Notes under the pieces: model-generated | Seen by the model: only the letters and a program-made list of their open reading frames with translations | The model's database searches: none | Told to the model about the DNA's origin: nothing | Position numbers and translations under genes: made by a program | Assembly (NCBI RefSeq): GCF_019145375.1 | Contig: NZ_JAHSTX010000001.1 | Coordinates: 124,001-188,000 of the forward strand | DNA length: 64,000 nt | DNA from: Pseudomonas triticicola | GTDB taxonomy: Bacteria; Pseudomonadota; Gammaproteobacteria; Pseudomonadales; Pseudomonadaceae | Direction of reading: 5' to 3' | Shown here: positions 1-7,941 of the stretch, one piece after another | How the letters are laid out: every line of letters starts with the position of its first letter | Position numbering within the stretch: position 1 is the first letter of the stretch

Positions 1-420
1 CTCAAAGGCCCGGCAGCCAAGGCGCAGTTCCTCAGCCTCTACAGCGCGGCGGCCAACGTCGAGCAGGCTGCGGAACAGGCTGATCGCTTGCTCGCGGAAT
101 TGCCCCCGATTGACGTGCTGGTGCTGGGCATGGGCGATGACGGTCACACCGCGTCGCTGTTCCCCGACAGCCCGAACCTCGCCGAAGCCCTGCAAGCCGA
201 TGGCACACGCCGTTGCTGGCCGATGCTGGCGCCCAGCGTGCCACGTCAGCGCCTGACCATGAGCCGCGCGCTGCTGGCCTCGGCCCGGCACAAGATTCTG
301 TCGATTTCCGGTCAATCGAAACTGACCACCCTGAATGCCGCGCTGGCATCCGATGACGTTGCGGCCATGCCGGTGCGCGCGTTTCTGCAACCTACGTTAG
401 AGATTTACTGGTGCCCATGA
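1..420 (+). CDS. pgl: 6-phosphogluconolactonase, C-terminal part
   Basis: The reading frame is open from the first base, so the N-terminus lies outside the window; about 139 residues are visible. The family hydrolyses 6-phosphogluconolactone to 6-phosphogluconate in the cytosol, between Zwf and Edd/Eda. The segment IDVLVLGMGDDGHTASLFP is the conserved GMGxDGHTASLFP signature of the SOL/DevB family, with the catalytic His in DGHTAS. The stop TGA at 418-420 overlaps a possible upstream start of eda (ATG at 417), so the two genes are translationally close and surely co-transcribed. A zwf-pgl-eda order is standard in Pseudomonas, so zwf is expected just upstream. Confidence 0.95.
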   Translation, partial: LKGPAAKAQFLSLYSAAANVEQAAEQADRLLAELPPIDVLVLGMGDDGHTASLFPDSPNLAEALQADGTRRCWPMLAPSVPRQRLTMSRALLASARHKILSISGQSKLTTLNAALASDDVAAMPVRAFLQPTLEIYWCP

Positions 421-437
421 GCCAAGGAACAGCCGCT

Positions 438-1103
438 ATGACAACCCCATCCCCGACCGTTTCCATGGCGGACAAAGTTGCCCTGATCGACAGTCTCTGC
501 GCCAAGGCGCGGATCCTGCCAGTGATCACCATCGCCCGCGAACAGGACGTGCTGCCACTGGCCGACGCCCTCGCCGCCGGTGGCCTGACCGCGCTGGAAG
601 TGACCCTGCGTTCGCAGTTCGGCCTCAAGGCCATTCAGATCCTGCGTGAACAGCGTCCGGAACTGATGACCGGTGCCGGCACCGTGCTCGACCGCAACAT
701 GCTCGCAGCGGCGGAAGCGGCCGGTTCGCAATTCATCGTCACCCCGGGCATCACTCGTGACCTGCTCGAAGCCAGCGTCGACAGCCCGATTCCGCTGTTG
801 CCGGGCATCAGCAACGCCTCGGGGATCATGGAAGGCTACGGTCTGGGCTATCGCCGCTTCAAGCTGTTCCCGGCGGAAGTCAGCGGTGGCGTGGCGGCAA
901 TCAAGGCGCTCGGCGGCCCGTTCGGCGAAGTGAAATTCTGCCCGACTGGCGGCGTCGGTCCGGCCAATATCAAGAGCTACATGGCGCTGAAAAACGTCAT
1001 GTGCGTGGGCGGTAGCTGGATGCTTGATCCGGAGTGGATCAAGAACGGCGACTGGGCGCGTATTCAGGAATGCACTGCCGAAGCCCTGGCGCTGCTGGAC
1101 TGA
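438..1103 (+). CDS. eda: 2-dehydro-3-deoxy-6-phosphogluconate aldolase (KDPG aldolase)
   Basis: Cleaves KDPG to pyruvate and glyceraldehyde-3-phosphate, the last step of the Entner-Doudoroff pathway; cytosolic class I aldolase. Visible family motifs are PVITI near the start, ALEVTLR with the active-site Glu, GAGTVL, the FIVTPG strand, and FKLFPAE carrying the Schiff-base lysine (about residue 140), followed by FCPTGGV. I chose ATG 438 (221 residues) because AAGGA lies about 10 bases before it and the sequence MTTPSP..SMADK matches pseudomonad Eda N-termini. ATG 417, in the same frame and overlapping the pgl stop, would add seven residues. A strong terminator follows at 1144. Confidence 0.96.
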   Translation: MTTPSPTVSMADKVALIDSLCAKARILPVITIAREQDVLPLADALAAGGLTALEVTLRSQFGLKAIQILREQRPELMTGAGTVLDRNMLAAAEAAGSQFIVTPGITRDLLEASVDSPIPLLPGISNASGIMEGYGLGYRRFKLFPAEVSGGVAAIKALGGPFGEVKFCPTGGVGPANIKSYMALKNVMCVGGSWMLDPEWIKNGDWARIQECTAEALALLD

Positions 1104-1143
1104 TCTTTACCCCTACACCTCGTTGTGTGCTTTACGGCTTTAT

Positions 1144-1172
1144 GGTGCGCTTGGTCGGCGCACCTTTTTTTT
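1144..1172 (+). terminator. Rho-independent terminator after eda
   Basis: A perfect 7-bp stem, GGTGCGC (1144-1150) and GCGCACC (1158-1164), is followed by eight T residues. It closes the pgl-eda transcript. Confidence 0.9.
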
Positions 1173-1274
1173 GCGCCGAAGAAAGTAAACATACATGCCG
1201 CGATACATAGTTAACGCACGCGGTCCGTTTGCCGGGGTTAACCTGCGTTCTTCTTATGGAAGAGAGAACGCCTC

Positions 1275-1847
1275 ATGGACGACCGTCAGTCTCTGACCCT
1301 TACACCACAATCCCGTTATCAACCGAAGCAACTTTCCCTCGGCCGCCCCGCAGCCGATTCCCAAGTGCGCAATATCAGCCAGGGGGTCGAAGGCCTGCCG
1401 CTGATCCTGCGTCTGTCGCTGGTCGATGCGATGACCAGCGAGCCGGTCATCGGCGCGCTGGTGCGCATTCAACAGCGTGTCGATGGCGACACCCGCTTGG
1501 GCGGCAGTCAATCGACCGACAGCCATGGCATCGTCCGTTTCACCAGCGTCTATCCGGATCGGGCGGCGCACGGCGCTGCTTGCCTGAAGCTGAACGTATT
1601 CATTCCCGGCGACGAAGCAGGAGGGCAAGCTCACCACGAGGCCTGGGCCGGCACCTTGCACGTCCCAGGCCGCTGCGGCTGTGAAGCTGCCGCCGATGAC
1701 GCCTTGCAGCTGGTATTGCAGCCGATCGCCGGCGCCGATCTTGAAGACGGTGCCTTCGCCTGCCAGACCCTCGGCATCGACACCTTCGCCGTGTCGTCGC
1801 AGCTTGGCCTCGAAGGCTACGAAAAGAACTCCGGTGTGCTGTTCTAG
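1275..1847 (+). CDS. Intradiol-dioxygenase-like protein lacking most iron ligands
   Basis: A 190-residue protein. Its middle (about residues 44-110) follows the beta-sandwich of intradiol ring-cleavage dioxygenases: LRLSLVDAMTSEPVIGALVRI resembles the 'PVPGAxVEIW' strand, then STDSHGIVRFTSVYP resembles 'PTDxxGxYxFxTVYPG'. The Tyr of the VYP motif (about residue 93) is kept, but the downstream H-x-H iron-ligand pair is replaced by CLKL, so ring-cleavage activity is doubtful. Family membership is inferred from motif spacing only. No signal peptide is visible. It converges on the aminotransferase gene and both stop codons come from one CTAG, so the coding regions overlap by four bases. Function unknown. 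Confidence 0.8.
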   Translation: MDDRQSLTLTPQSRYQPKQLSLGRPAADSQVRNISQGVEGLPLILRLSLVDAMTSEPVIGALVRIQQRVDGDTRLGGSQSTDSHGIVRFTSVYPDRAAHGAACLKLNVFIPGDEAGGQAHHEAWAGTLHVPGRCGCEAAADDALQLVLQPIAGADLEDGAFACQTLGIDTFAVSSQLGLEGYEKNSGVLF

Positions 1848-3025
1848 CGCAGCTGGTTCAATGCGTGGACCAGCTGCTCCATCTCGCCGGCCGTGGTGGT
1901 CAGCCCCGGGGTGATGCGAATGCACGGCCCGCACGCGGCGCCGGTGCGCACCACGGTGAACAGGTTGAACTCGCTGAGCAGCCGCTCGGCCATGGCCTGT
2001 TGATCGGCATGCCGGGTGAAGCGCAGCGCGGTGATCCCGCAATACAGTTGCGGATCGTCCGGAGTCAGCACCTCGATGCCCGGCAGGTGCCGCACGGCGC
2101 TGACCCACAGGTTGCGCAGGTAATTCAGGCGTGGGCTTTTGGCTGCTGCGCCGCCGAGCGCGTCGTGCTCTTCGAACACCAGCGGCAAGGTCATCAGCGC
2201 CGGGATGTTCGGCGTGCTGTACGAGGTGCGCGCGCGAATATCGCTGACCGGGTAATGCATCTCGCCCATGTCCGGATCGATATCAGCCAGACGCTGCGGG
2301 GCGATATAGATGAAGCCAAGGGTCAGCGGTGCGCCGATCCATTTGTGCAGGTTGTAACCGGCGAAAGCGATGCCCAAGGCTTGCAGGTCGAATTCAATCT
2401 GGCCGAGAGCGTGGGCACCGTCGAGGATGATGTCGACACCATGCTCTTTGGCCAGCGCGGCGATGGCTTGCACCGGCATGACCAGACCGGTGCGATGGGT
2501 GACATGGGTCAGCGCCATCAGTTTGAGTTTCGGGTGGCGGGTGAAAGCTTCGCGGTAGCTTTCCAGCAGGCTCTCGAAACTGGCGGGATGGTGGTGGGTA
2601 ATCTCGATGACCTCAACGCCACGCTGTTTCGCCAGCCAGCGCATGGCGCCTTTGACCGTGTCGTACTCGAGGTCACAGATCAGCACCTGATCGCCCGGTT
2701 GCAGGCGATTGTAATTGCGGATCAGCGATTGCAGGCCTTCGGTGGCATTGCGCGTCAGCGCCACGCTTTGCGCGCGCACGCCGATCAGTTCGGCCAGTTG
2801 CGCGCGGATCTCAAGGTTGTCGTGCTGTTCAAAGCGCTGGCGCACATAAATCGAGTTGCTGGTGTTGATCAGCTCGATATTGCGCTGGTACTCCTCGATC
2901 ACCGTGCGCGACATGCGCCCGAAGTAACCGTTTTCCAGATTGACCGGGCCGGGCTGCACATCGTATCGGTCGGCGAATGTCTGCCAGAAGGCTTCGTCAC
3001 GGGCGCGGCGGGTGTTGTCAGGCAT
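1844..3025 (-). CDS. Class V aminotransferase, isopenicillin-N-epimerase-like
   Basis: A 393-residue PLP enzyme of fold type I. Seen in order: LENGYFGRMS near residue 30, the phosphate-binding stretch TRNATEGLQSL (91-101), LDGAHALGQIEF (201-211) with the cofactor-binding Asp, and YNLHKWIGAP with the expected Schiff-base lysine at about residue 228. This HKW context is typical of the isopenicillin N epimerase/CsdB-like branch rather than of NifS desulfurases, and no reactive desulfurase Cys loop is obvious. Substrate unknown. I chose ATG 3025; an in-frame TTG at 3034 is a weaker alternative. It lies 30 bp downstream of the DUF3820 gene on the same strand and probably shares its transcript. Confidence 0.88.
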   Translation of the reverse strand: MPDNTRRARDEAFWQTFADRYDVQPGPVNLENGYFGRMSRTVIEEYQRNIELINTSNSIYVRQRFEQHDNLEIRAQLAELIGVRAQSVALTRNATEGLQSLIRNYNRLQPGDQVLICDLEYDTVKGAMRWLAKQRGVEVIEITHHHPASFESLLESYREAFTRHPKLKLMALTHVTHRTGLVMPVQAIAALAKEHGVDIILDGAHALGQIEFDLQALGIAFAGYNLHKWIGAPLTLGFIYIAPQRLADIDPDMGEMHYPVSDIRARTSYSTPNIPALMTLPLVFEEHDALGGAAAKSPRLNYLRNLWVSAVRHLPGIEVLTPDDPQLYCGITALRFTRHADQQAMAERLLSEFNLFTVVRTGAACGPCIRITPGLTTTAGEMEQLVHALNQLR

Positions 3026-3055
3026 GGTCGGCAAGGCTCAAGAGGAAAGGGCACG

Positions 3056-3292
3056 TCAGTGGCGCGGGGCGGGTTTGCCGTGTTTGGCGCGCAGCGGTTC
3101 GAGCAGGTCGGACAAGCCGTTGTGGTCGATCTCCTGCATCAACGCCAACAGGCCACCGAGTTCACCGTGGGGAAAGCCTTCACGGGCGAACCAGTTCAGA
3201 TAGGGGCCAGGCAAGTCGGCAATGATCCGCCCTTTGTATTTGCCGAAGGGCATCTCGCGGGTGATCAGCAGTTCGAGTTTTTCCGGATTCAT
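3056..3292 (-). CDS. DUF3820 family protein
   Basis: A 78-residue cytosolic protein. The start LITREMPFGKYKGRIIADLPGPYLNWF is the hallmark of the DUF3820 family (MPFGKYKG ... LPxxYLxWF), which has been named a putative quorum-sensing-regulated virulence factor; the biochemical role is not established. ATG 3292 is preferred; an in-frame GTG at 3298 would add two residues. Its neighbour downstream on the same strand is the class V aminotransferase, 30 bp away, suggesting a two-gene unit. Confidence 0.85.
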   Translation of the reverse strand: MNPEKLELLITREMPFGKYKGRIIADLPGPYLNWFAREGFPHGELGGLLALMQEIDHNGLSDLLEPLRAKHGKPAPRH

Positions 3293-3442
3293 CAGCACGC
3301 TTCATCGATTCACATGACAGCCTGGAAAATACAGGCATTCTGCATGCAGGCCAAATGACAGATCATGCAAAAAACCAGCATACAGATGGTTCAATCTTTT
3401 ATAACTCTTTGAAAAACAAAGACTTATTTTCGAAAGCGAAGC

Positions 3443-3458
3443 TGGCACGCACACTGCA
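3443..3458 (+). promoter_or_regulatory. Sigma-54 (RpoN) -24/-12 promoter for the DUF2383 gene
   Basis: The sequence TGGCACGCACACTGCA matches the RpoN consensus TGGCACG-N4-TTGCA with a single mismatch. The GG and GC dinucleotides are exactly 10 bases apart. It lies 41 bp upstream of the DUF2383 ATG, so the transcript would have a short leader. RpoN promoters need an enhancer-binding activator; none is encoded nearby. Confidence 0.75.
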
Positions 3459-3498
3459 ATATCCCTTGCATCTTCAACCCATCGCAAGGAATTGAAAA

Positions 3499-3966
3499 AT
3501 GACCGACATGAATAAAGAAGCCATTTCTGTACTCAACGACCTGATTGAAACCTGCAAGGACGGTCAGGAAGGGTTCAAGACTTGCGCCGAAGACATCAAG
3601 CACCCAGAACTGAAAACCCTGTTCGTGCAGCGCTCCGCCGATTGCGCCACCGCAGCGGCCGAGCTGCAGGCTCAAGTGCGTTCGCTCGGCGGTGATCCGG
3701 AAACCTCGACCAGCGTTGCCGGTGATCTGCACCGTCGCTGGGTCGACGTCAAATCCATGTTCACCGGTAAAGACGAAGAGGCTGTGCTGAACGAAGCCGA
3801 GCGCGGTGAAGACCATGCGCTGAAGGCTTATCGTGAAGCGATCGAGAAAATCAACAAGCACAATCTGGTAGGCATTCGTGACCTGGTTGAGCGTCAGTAC
3901 CACGGCGTACAACGCAACCACGACCAGGTGAAAGCCCTGCGCAACCAGGCTCGTGCCAACTCGTAA
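3499..3966 (+). CDS. PA2169-family four-helix-bundle protein (DUF2383)
   Basis: A 155-residue, highly charged, mostly helical protein. Its layout (VLNDLIETCKDGQEGFKTCAED.., about residues 10-30, then AELQAQVRSLGGDPETSTSVAGDLHRRWVD, about 55-85, and a C-terminal helix LVERQYHGVQRNHDQVKALR) matches the PA2169/DUF2383 ferritin-like four-helix family. The conserved Glu/His ligands of true ferritins are only partly evident, so metal binding is uncertain. Paralogues in Pseudomonas are linked to stress and low-oxygen expression; the role is unknown. The gene stands alone, with an RpoN promoter before it and a perfect hairpin terminator after it. Confidence 0.88.
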   Translation: MTDMNKEAISVLNDLIETCKDGQEGFKTCAEDIKHPELKTLFVQRSADCATAAAELQAQVRSLGGDPETSTSVAGDLHRRWVDVKSMFTGKDEEAVLNEAERGEDHALKAYREAIEKINKHNLVGIRDLVERQYHGVQRNHDQVKALRNQARANS

Positions 3967-3982
3967 GAGTTAGTCGGCTGAT

Positions 3983-4012
3983 AAAAAACGCCAGCTTGTC
4001 TGGCGTTTTTTT
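3983..4012 (+). terminator. Rho-independent terminator after the DUF2383 gene
   Basis: AAAAAACGCCAG and CTGGCGTTTTTTT form a perfect stem around CTTGT, ending in seven T residues. The A-run on the other side would let it act on both strands. Confidence 0.92.
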
Positions 4013-4028
4013 GTGCCCGCGGGAAAAG

Positions 4029-4189
4029 CCCCTCACCCTAGCCCTCTCCCGGAGGGAGAGGGGACTGACCGAGGTGTCTTTCGCTAAACATCGACCTGAA
4101 TGATCGAGTCGAACTCAGGATTTGAATCCGGCGAAGATCAGCTCCCTTTCCCCCTCGCCCCCTTGGGGGAGAGGGCTGGGGTGAGGGGG
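4029..4189 (+). repeat. 161-bp inverted-repeat element, copy 1
   Basis: A non-coding element whose ends form long imperfect inverted repeats (CCCCTCACCCTAGCCCTCTC at the left, GAGAGGGCTGGGGTGAGGGG at the right), each with an inner smaller palindrome. The middle carries the motif GAGTCGAACTCAGGA. Two further copies with the same ends and core motif occur at 9711-9871 (opposite orientation, also 161 bp) and 34605-34754. It has no open reading frame of its own. It lies between convergent genes, the usual place for such elements. Confidence 0.85.
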
Positions 4190-4219
4190 AAAAGATCTCA
4201 CTGACACACCACAAATCAA

Positions 4220-4690
4220 TCAGCCAATGTTAATCGCCGGCAATGTCGGCAACGTCACCGTCTGCTGCTTACGTGGCGCGAGAATCTCCGCCTCGCCATC
4301 CACTACCAACTCATCACGCTGATTGAATACGCGAGTGGCAATGCGCACGCGGAATTTCGGCAGTTTCTCCAGAATCTCCAGGCGCACCGTCAGCGTGTCG
4401 CCGATCTTCACCGGCTTCTGAAAGCTCATCTGCTGACCGATATAGATAGTGCCCGGCCCAGGCAATTCGCAGGCCACCGCTGCGCTGATCAGCGCACCGC
4501 TGAACATGCCGTGGGCGATGCGCTCCTTGAACATGCTGGCGGCGGCAAACTCGGCGTCCAGGTGCACCGGGTTGTGGTCGCCCGACATCGCGGCGAACAG
4601 CTGAATGTCGCGCTCTTCGACAGTCTTGCTGTAGCTGGCGGTCTGGCCGACTTCAAGGGCTTCGTAAGGGATGTTGGTAACCTGGGTCAT
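4220..4690 (-). CDS. phaJ1: (R)-specific enoyl-CoA hydratase, MaoC-like
   Basis: A single-hotdog hydratase of 156 residues, the usual length for PhaJ. It adds water to trans-2-enoyl-CoA to give (R)-3-hydroxyacyl-CoA, linking beta-oxidation to polyhydroxyalkanoate synthesis. The catalytic hydratase-2 motif is present: MSGDHNPVHLD, with Asp at about residue 38 and His at 43, followed by ERIAHGMFSGALISA. The sequence closely follows P. aeruginosa PhaJ1 (PA3302) as I recall it, and the neighbours (hydrolase, fadD2, fadD1) keep the PA3299-PA3302 order. It is divergent from nothing and lies 43 bp downstream of the hydrolase stop on the same strand. Confidence 0.92.
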   Translation of the reverse strand: MTQVTNIPYEALEVGQTASYSKTVEERDIQLFAAMSGDHNPVHLDAEFAAASMFKERIAHGMFSGALISAAVACELPGPGTIYIGQQMSFQKPVKIGDTLTVRLEILEKLPKFRVRIATRVFNQRDELVVDGEAEILAPRKQQTVTLPTLPAINIG

Positions 4691-4733
4691 CGGTTTCGAT
4701 TCCTGTGACGGATTTCAGTGAATCCACAAAAAA

Positions 4734-5678
4734 TTATTCGCTACGCTGCGGGCGCCGGTGGCTCAGGGCCTGGTCGATCCAGGCGAGCACATCGGCGCTC
4801 ACTTCGTCGCGATTGCTTTCATTGAACAATTCGTGCCGGGCCTGCGGGTAGATCTTCAGTTGCAGATGCTGGCTGCCGGCCATGCGCAAGGCATTGGCCA
4901 GATCTGTCAGACGCTTGCCCTCGCTCACCGGATCACATTCGCCGCCAATCACCAGCAGCGGCAGGCCCGGATCGATCTGCGCGAGATTGGACGCTTTGCT
5001 GATTTGCTGCAACCCACCGAGCAGGTCGATCCACAGCTGATTGGTGCAGCGAAAGCCGCACAACGGGTTGGCGGCGTACTTGTCGACCTCCGCCGGGTCG
5101 CGGCTCAGCCAGTCGAAACGGGTGCGCACCGGTTTGAATTTATTGTTGAACGAGCCGAACGACAGCCACTCGATCAATGCACTGCGGCCCTTGCCGCCCT
5201 GGCGCAGTTTTTCCAGCCGGGCGATCTGCCGCGCGACGCGATAGAGGGCCACCGGCTGGAAATTCGAGCCGCTGAGAATCGCCCCGTGCAGACTGGCGCT
5301 GTGGTGCAACAAATAGCCTTGGGCGATGTAGCTGCCCATGCTGTGGCCGAGCAGGATGATCGGCACGCCGGGATGTTGCTGGCCGATGTGCTGATTGAGG
5401 CTGGCCAGATCGCCGACGACCTTGCGCCAACCGTCGTCATCGGCGAAATGGCCGAGGGTGCCGTTGTCGGCGGTGCGACCATGGCCGCGCAGATCCGGGG
5501 CGTACACGCCATAGTCTTTGTCGCAAAACGTGTCGGCGAGCCGCGCGTAGCGAGCGCTGTGTTCGGCCATGCCATGGGCCAGCAGAACCACCGCTTTCAA
5601 TGGCGTGGCCGGCAGCCAGCGGTTGACGTACAGGCGGCTGCGGTCGCTCGCGTCCAGCCAGAAGGTGTCGTGGGTCAT
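4734..5678 (-). CDS. Alpha/beta hydrolase, monoacylglycerol lipase / lysophospholipase type
   Basis: A 314-residue serine hydrolase. The oxyanion segment HGMAEHSARYA (about 35-45), the nucleophile elbow GHSMGS with Ser at about residue 113, the acid in GGECDPVS and the His in ARHELFNE complete the triad. HGMxEH with PDLRGHGRT places it in the Hydrolase_4 (monoglyceride lipase/PldB-like) group; the P. aeruginosa counterpart would be PA3301. Start ATG 5678 has AAGGAA at a good distance; an upstream in-frame start would give a poor leader. It is transcribed away from fadD2 and toward phaJ1, so it probably forms an operon with phaJ1. No signal peptide is seen. Confidence 0.9.
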   Translation of the reverse strand: MTHDTFWLDASDRSRLYVNRWLPATPLKAVVLLAHGMAEHSARYARLADTFCDKDYGVYAPDLRGHGRTADNGTLGHFADDDGWRKVVGDLASLNQHIGQQHPGVPIILLGHSMGSYIAQGYLLHHSASLHGAILSGSNFQPVALYRVARQIARLEKLRQGGKGRSALIEWLSFGSFNNKFKPVRTRFDWLSRDPAEVDKYAANPLCGFRCTNQLWIDLLGGLQQISKASNLAQIDPGLPLLVIGGECDPVSEGKRLTDLANALRMAGSQHLQLKIYPQARHELFNESNRDEVSADVLAWIDQALSHRRPQRSE

Positions 5679-5903
5679 GGCGATTCCTTTGCTCAGCATC
5701 GCCACAGTGTATAGCGCGTCTGATCAGCTCACGCCACGGCAGGAAGATTCACGGGATCAATGAGGGCTTGCGTCATATTTGCCTCAATGGCCATAGCTGC
5801 TAGTGTCCGTGAAGCTCCGCTTTGTGCTTTTCGCCTTCCATGGACGAAGCAGAAACGACAGAAAGCGGCTCCCGGATCGGCTCAGGTAAAGAGGACAAGA
5901 ACA

Positions 5904-7592
5904 ATGCAACCTGATTTCTGGAATGACAAACGCCCGGCCGGCGTACCGCTGGACATCGACATGGGCGAGTTCAAGTCGGTCATCGAAGTGTTTGAGCGTT
6001 CCTGCAAGAAGTTCGCTGACCGCCCGGCGTTCAGCAGCATGGGCATCACCCTGACCTACGCCGAACTCGAGCGCCAGAGCGCGGCGTTTGCCGGATACCT
6101 GCAGGCCCATACCGATCTGGTGCCGGGGGATCGCATTGCGGTGCAGATGCCCAACGTTCTGCATTATCCGATTGCCGTGTTCGGCGCGCTGCGCGCCGGG
6201 CTGATCGTGGTCAACACCAACCCGCTGTACACGCCACGGGAAATGCGCCACCAGTTCAAGGATTCCGGTGCACGCGCGCTGGTCTACCTGAATCTGTTCG
6301 GGCAGAAAGTCCAGGAAGTGCTGCCCGACACCGACATCCAATATCTGATCGAAGCGAAGATGGGCGACCTGATGCCCACCGCCAAAGGCTGGCTGGTCAA
6401 CACCGTGGTCAGCAAAGTGAAGAAACTGGTTCCCGAGTATTCGCTGCCGCAAGCGACCTCGTTCAAAAGCGCGCTGCGCATGGGGCGTGGTCTGGGCATC
6501 AAGCCGCTGAACGTCGGCCTCGATGACATCGCCGTGCTGCAATACACCGGCGGCACCACCGGCCTGGCCAAGGGCGCGATGCTCACCCACGGCAATCTGG
6601 TGGCGAACATGCAGCAGGTGCGCGCCTGTCTGGCTCAGCTCGGCCCGGACGGTCAGCCGCTGTTGCGCGAAGGCCAGGAGGTGATGATTGCGCCGCTGCC
6701 GCTGTACCACATCTATGCCTTCACTGCGAATTGCATGTGCATGATGGTCTCGGGCAACCACAACGTGTTGATCTCCAATCCGCGCGACATCGCCGGCTTC
6801 ATCAAGGAACTGAAGAACTGGCGCTTCTCGGCGCTGCTGGGTTTGAACACCTTGTTCGTCGCGCTGATGGATCACCCTGACTTCAAGACCCTGGATTTCT
6901 CCAGTCTGAAGCTGACCAACTCCGGCGGCACCGCGCTGGTCAAGGCCACCGCCGAGCGCTGGGAGCAGATGACCGGTTGCCGTATTACCGAAGGCTACGG
7001 CCTGACCGAAACCTCGCCAGTGGCCTGCACCAACCCTTACGGCGATCAGTCGCGGCTGGGCACTGTCGGCTTGCCGGTGCCGGGCACGCTGGTGAAAATC
7101 ATCAACGATGACGGCGTCGAACAGCCGCTGGGCGAGCGCGGCGAGCTGTGCATCAAAGGCCCGCAGATCATGAAGGGCTACTGGAACAAGCCCGAAGCCA
7201 CCGCCGAAGTGCTCGATGCCGAGGGCTGGTTCAAGTCCGGCGACATCGCCGTGATCGACCCGGACGGTTTTGTGCGCATCGTCGATCGCAAGAAGGACAT
7301 GATCATCGTCTCCGGTTTCAACGTGTACCCCAACGAAATCGAAGACGTGGTCATGGCCCACCCGAAAGTCGCCAACTGCGCGGTCATCGGCGTGCCGGAC
7401 GAGCGTTCGGGGGAGGCGGTGAAGCTGTTTGTGGTAGCGCGGGAGAGCGGGGTCAGCCTGGAAGAGCTGAAGGCGTACTGCAAAGAGAATTTCACGGCCT
7501 ACAAGGTGCCGAAACACATCGTGTTGCGTGAGTCGTTGCCGATGACGCCTGTAGGGAAAATTCTGCGGCGCGAGTTGCGGGATATCGCATAA
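5904..7592 (+). CDS. fadD2: Long-chain fatty acid-CoA ligase FadD2
   Basis: A 562-residue ANL-superfamily ligase that activates free fatty acids to acyl-CoA with ATP at the inner membrane. Motifs: the P-loop YTGGTTGLAKGAMLTHGNL (about residue 213 onward), EGYGLTETSP in the middle, and GWFKSGDIA..GFVRIVDRKKDMIIVSGFNVYPNEIE, the A8 hinge and FadD signature, ending with the catalytic lysine in PVGKILRRELRD. Start ATG 5904 is chosen because GAGGACAAG precedes it and MQPDFWNDKRPAG aligns with the fadD1 product start; the frame is open further upstream, but without family similarity. The sequence AAGAACAA overlaps the start and fits a Hfq/Crc binding motif. Next to PA3301/PA3302 homologues, which marks it as FadD2. 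Confidence 0.94.
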   Translation: MQPDFWNDKRPAGVPLDIDMGEFKSVIEVFERSCKKFADRPAFSSMGITLTYAELERQSAAFAGYLQAHTDLVPGDRIAVQMPNVLHYPIAVFGALRAGLIVVNTNPLYTPREMRHQFKDSGARALVYLNLFGQKVQEVLPDTDIQYLIEAKMGDLMPTAKGWLVNTVVSKVKKLVPEYSLPQATSFKSALRMGRGLGIKPLNVGLDDIAVLQYTGGTTGLAKGAMLTHGNLVANMQQVRACLAQLGPDGQPLLREGQEVMIAPLPLYHIYAFTANCMCMMVSGNHNVLISNPRDIAGFIKELKNWRFSALLGLNTLFVALMDHPDFKTLDFSSLKLTNSGGTALVKATAERWEQMTGCRITEGYGLTETSPVACTNPYGDQSRLGTVGLPVPGTLVKIINDDGVEQPLGERGELCIKGPQIMKGYWNKPEATAEVLDAEGWFKSGDIAVIDPDGFVRIVDRKKDMIIVSGFNVYPNEIEDVVMAHPKVANCAVIGVPDERSGEAVKLFVVARESGVSLEELKAYCKENFTAYKVPKHIVLRESLPMTPVGKILRRELRDIA

Positions 7593-7604
7593 AGGTTACA
7601 AGCG

Positions 7605-7684
7605 AAAAGATCGCAGCCTTCGGCAGCTCCTACAGGAAACGCATTCCAAAATGTAGGAGCTGCCGAAGGCTGCGATCTTTTGCT
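7605..7684. repeat. REP-like palindrome of the GATCGCAGCC family
   Basis: Two nearly perfect inverted arms: AAAAGATCGCAGCCTTCGGC..CTCCTAC (7605-7632) and GTAGGAG..GCCGAAGGCTGCGATCTTTT (7653-7681). A diverged second member is at 51766-51851. It separates fadD2 from fadD1 and could act as a terminator or mRNA-stabilising hairpin between them. Confidence 0.88.
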
Positions 7685-7941
7685 TTTACACCCCATGACT
7701 ACGGGGCTTTCACGGTTTAATAGGATTTTTGCTCTAAAATGACCGCTGGCAAGTCTTGAGTCATCAATGTGACTGTAGGGGCCTCTTTTGGCTCTGGTCG
7801 ACCCTTGGCAAAGCTGCTACTCTCGGCGCGCTTTGTGACTTCTCGGCCTGTAAAACGCCGGATTCACCAATACAAAACACACACCAATAATAATCGCATC
7901 AAATGCGGTGAAGAATTCGCGTTGCTGAGGAGTGGGCTTCC
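7685..7941 (+). promoter_or_regulatory. Intergenic leader region of fadD1
   Basis: Between the REP palindrome and the fadD1 start lies about 255 bp with no gene. The last 80 bases are A-rich (CCAATACAAAACACACACCAATAATAATC in part), which includes an AATAATAA stretch that fits the AANAANAA Hfq/Crc motif about 55 bases before the start codon. No PsrA box (GAAAC-N4-GTTTC type) was found by eye. A separate promoter for fadD1 is inferred from the size of the gap. Confidence 0.4.

Noticed and set aside
1865-3358. A 497-codon open frame on the plus strand opposite the class V aminotransferase and the DUF3820 gene
   Set aside because: It runs through two genes with recognised domains on the other strand, and no ribosome binding site or domain supports it.
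5760-5903. Longer start for fadD2 at 5760
   Set aside because: The extra 48 residues do not belong to the FadD family, and the GAGGACAAG ribosome binding site with MQPDFWNDK fits the paralogue start.
5784-7517. A 577-codon open frame on the minus strand opposite fadD2
   Set aside because: High GC content gives long antisense frames. The composition (rich in His, Gln, Arg, with repeated HAQ/VGH patterns) is typical of such shadows, and the plus strand has a clear FadD with all motifs.
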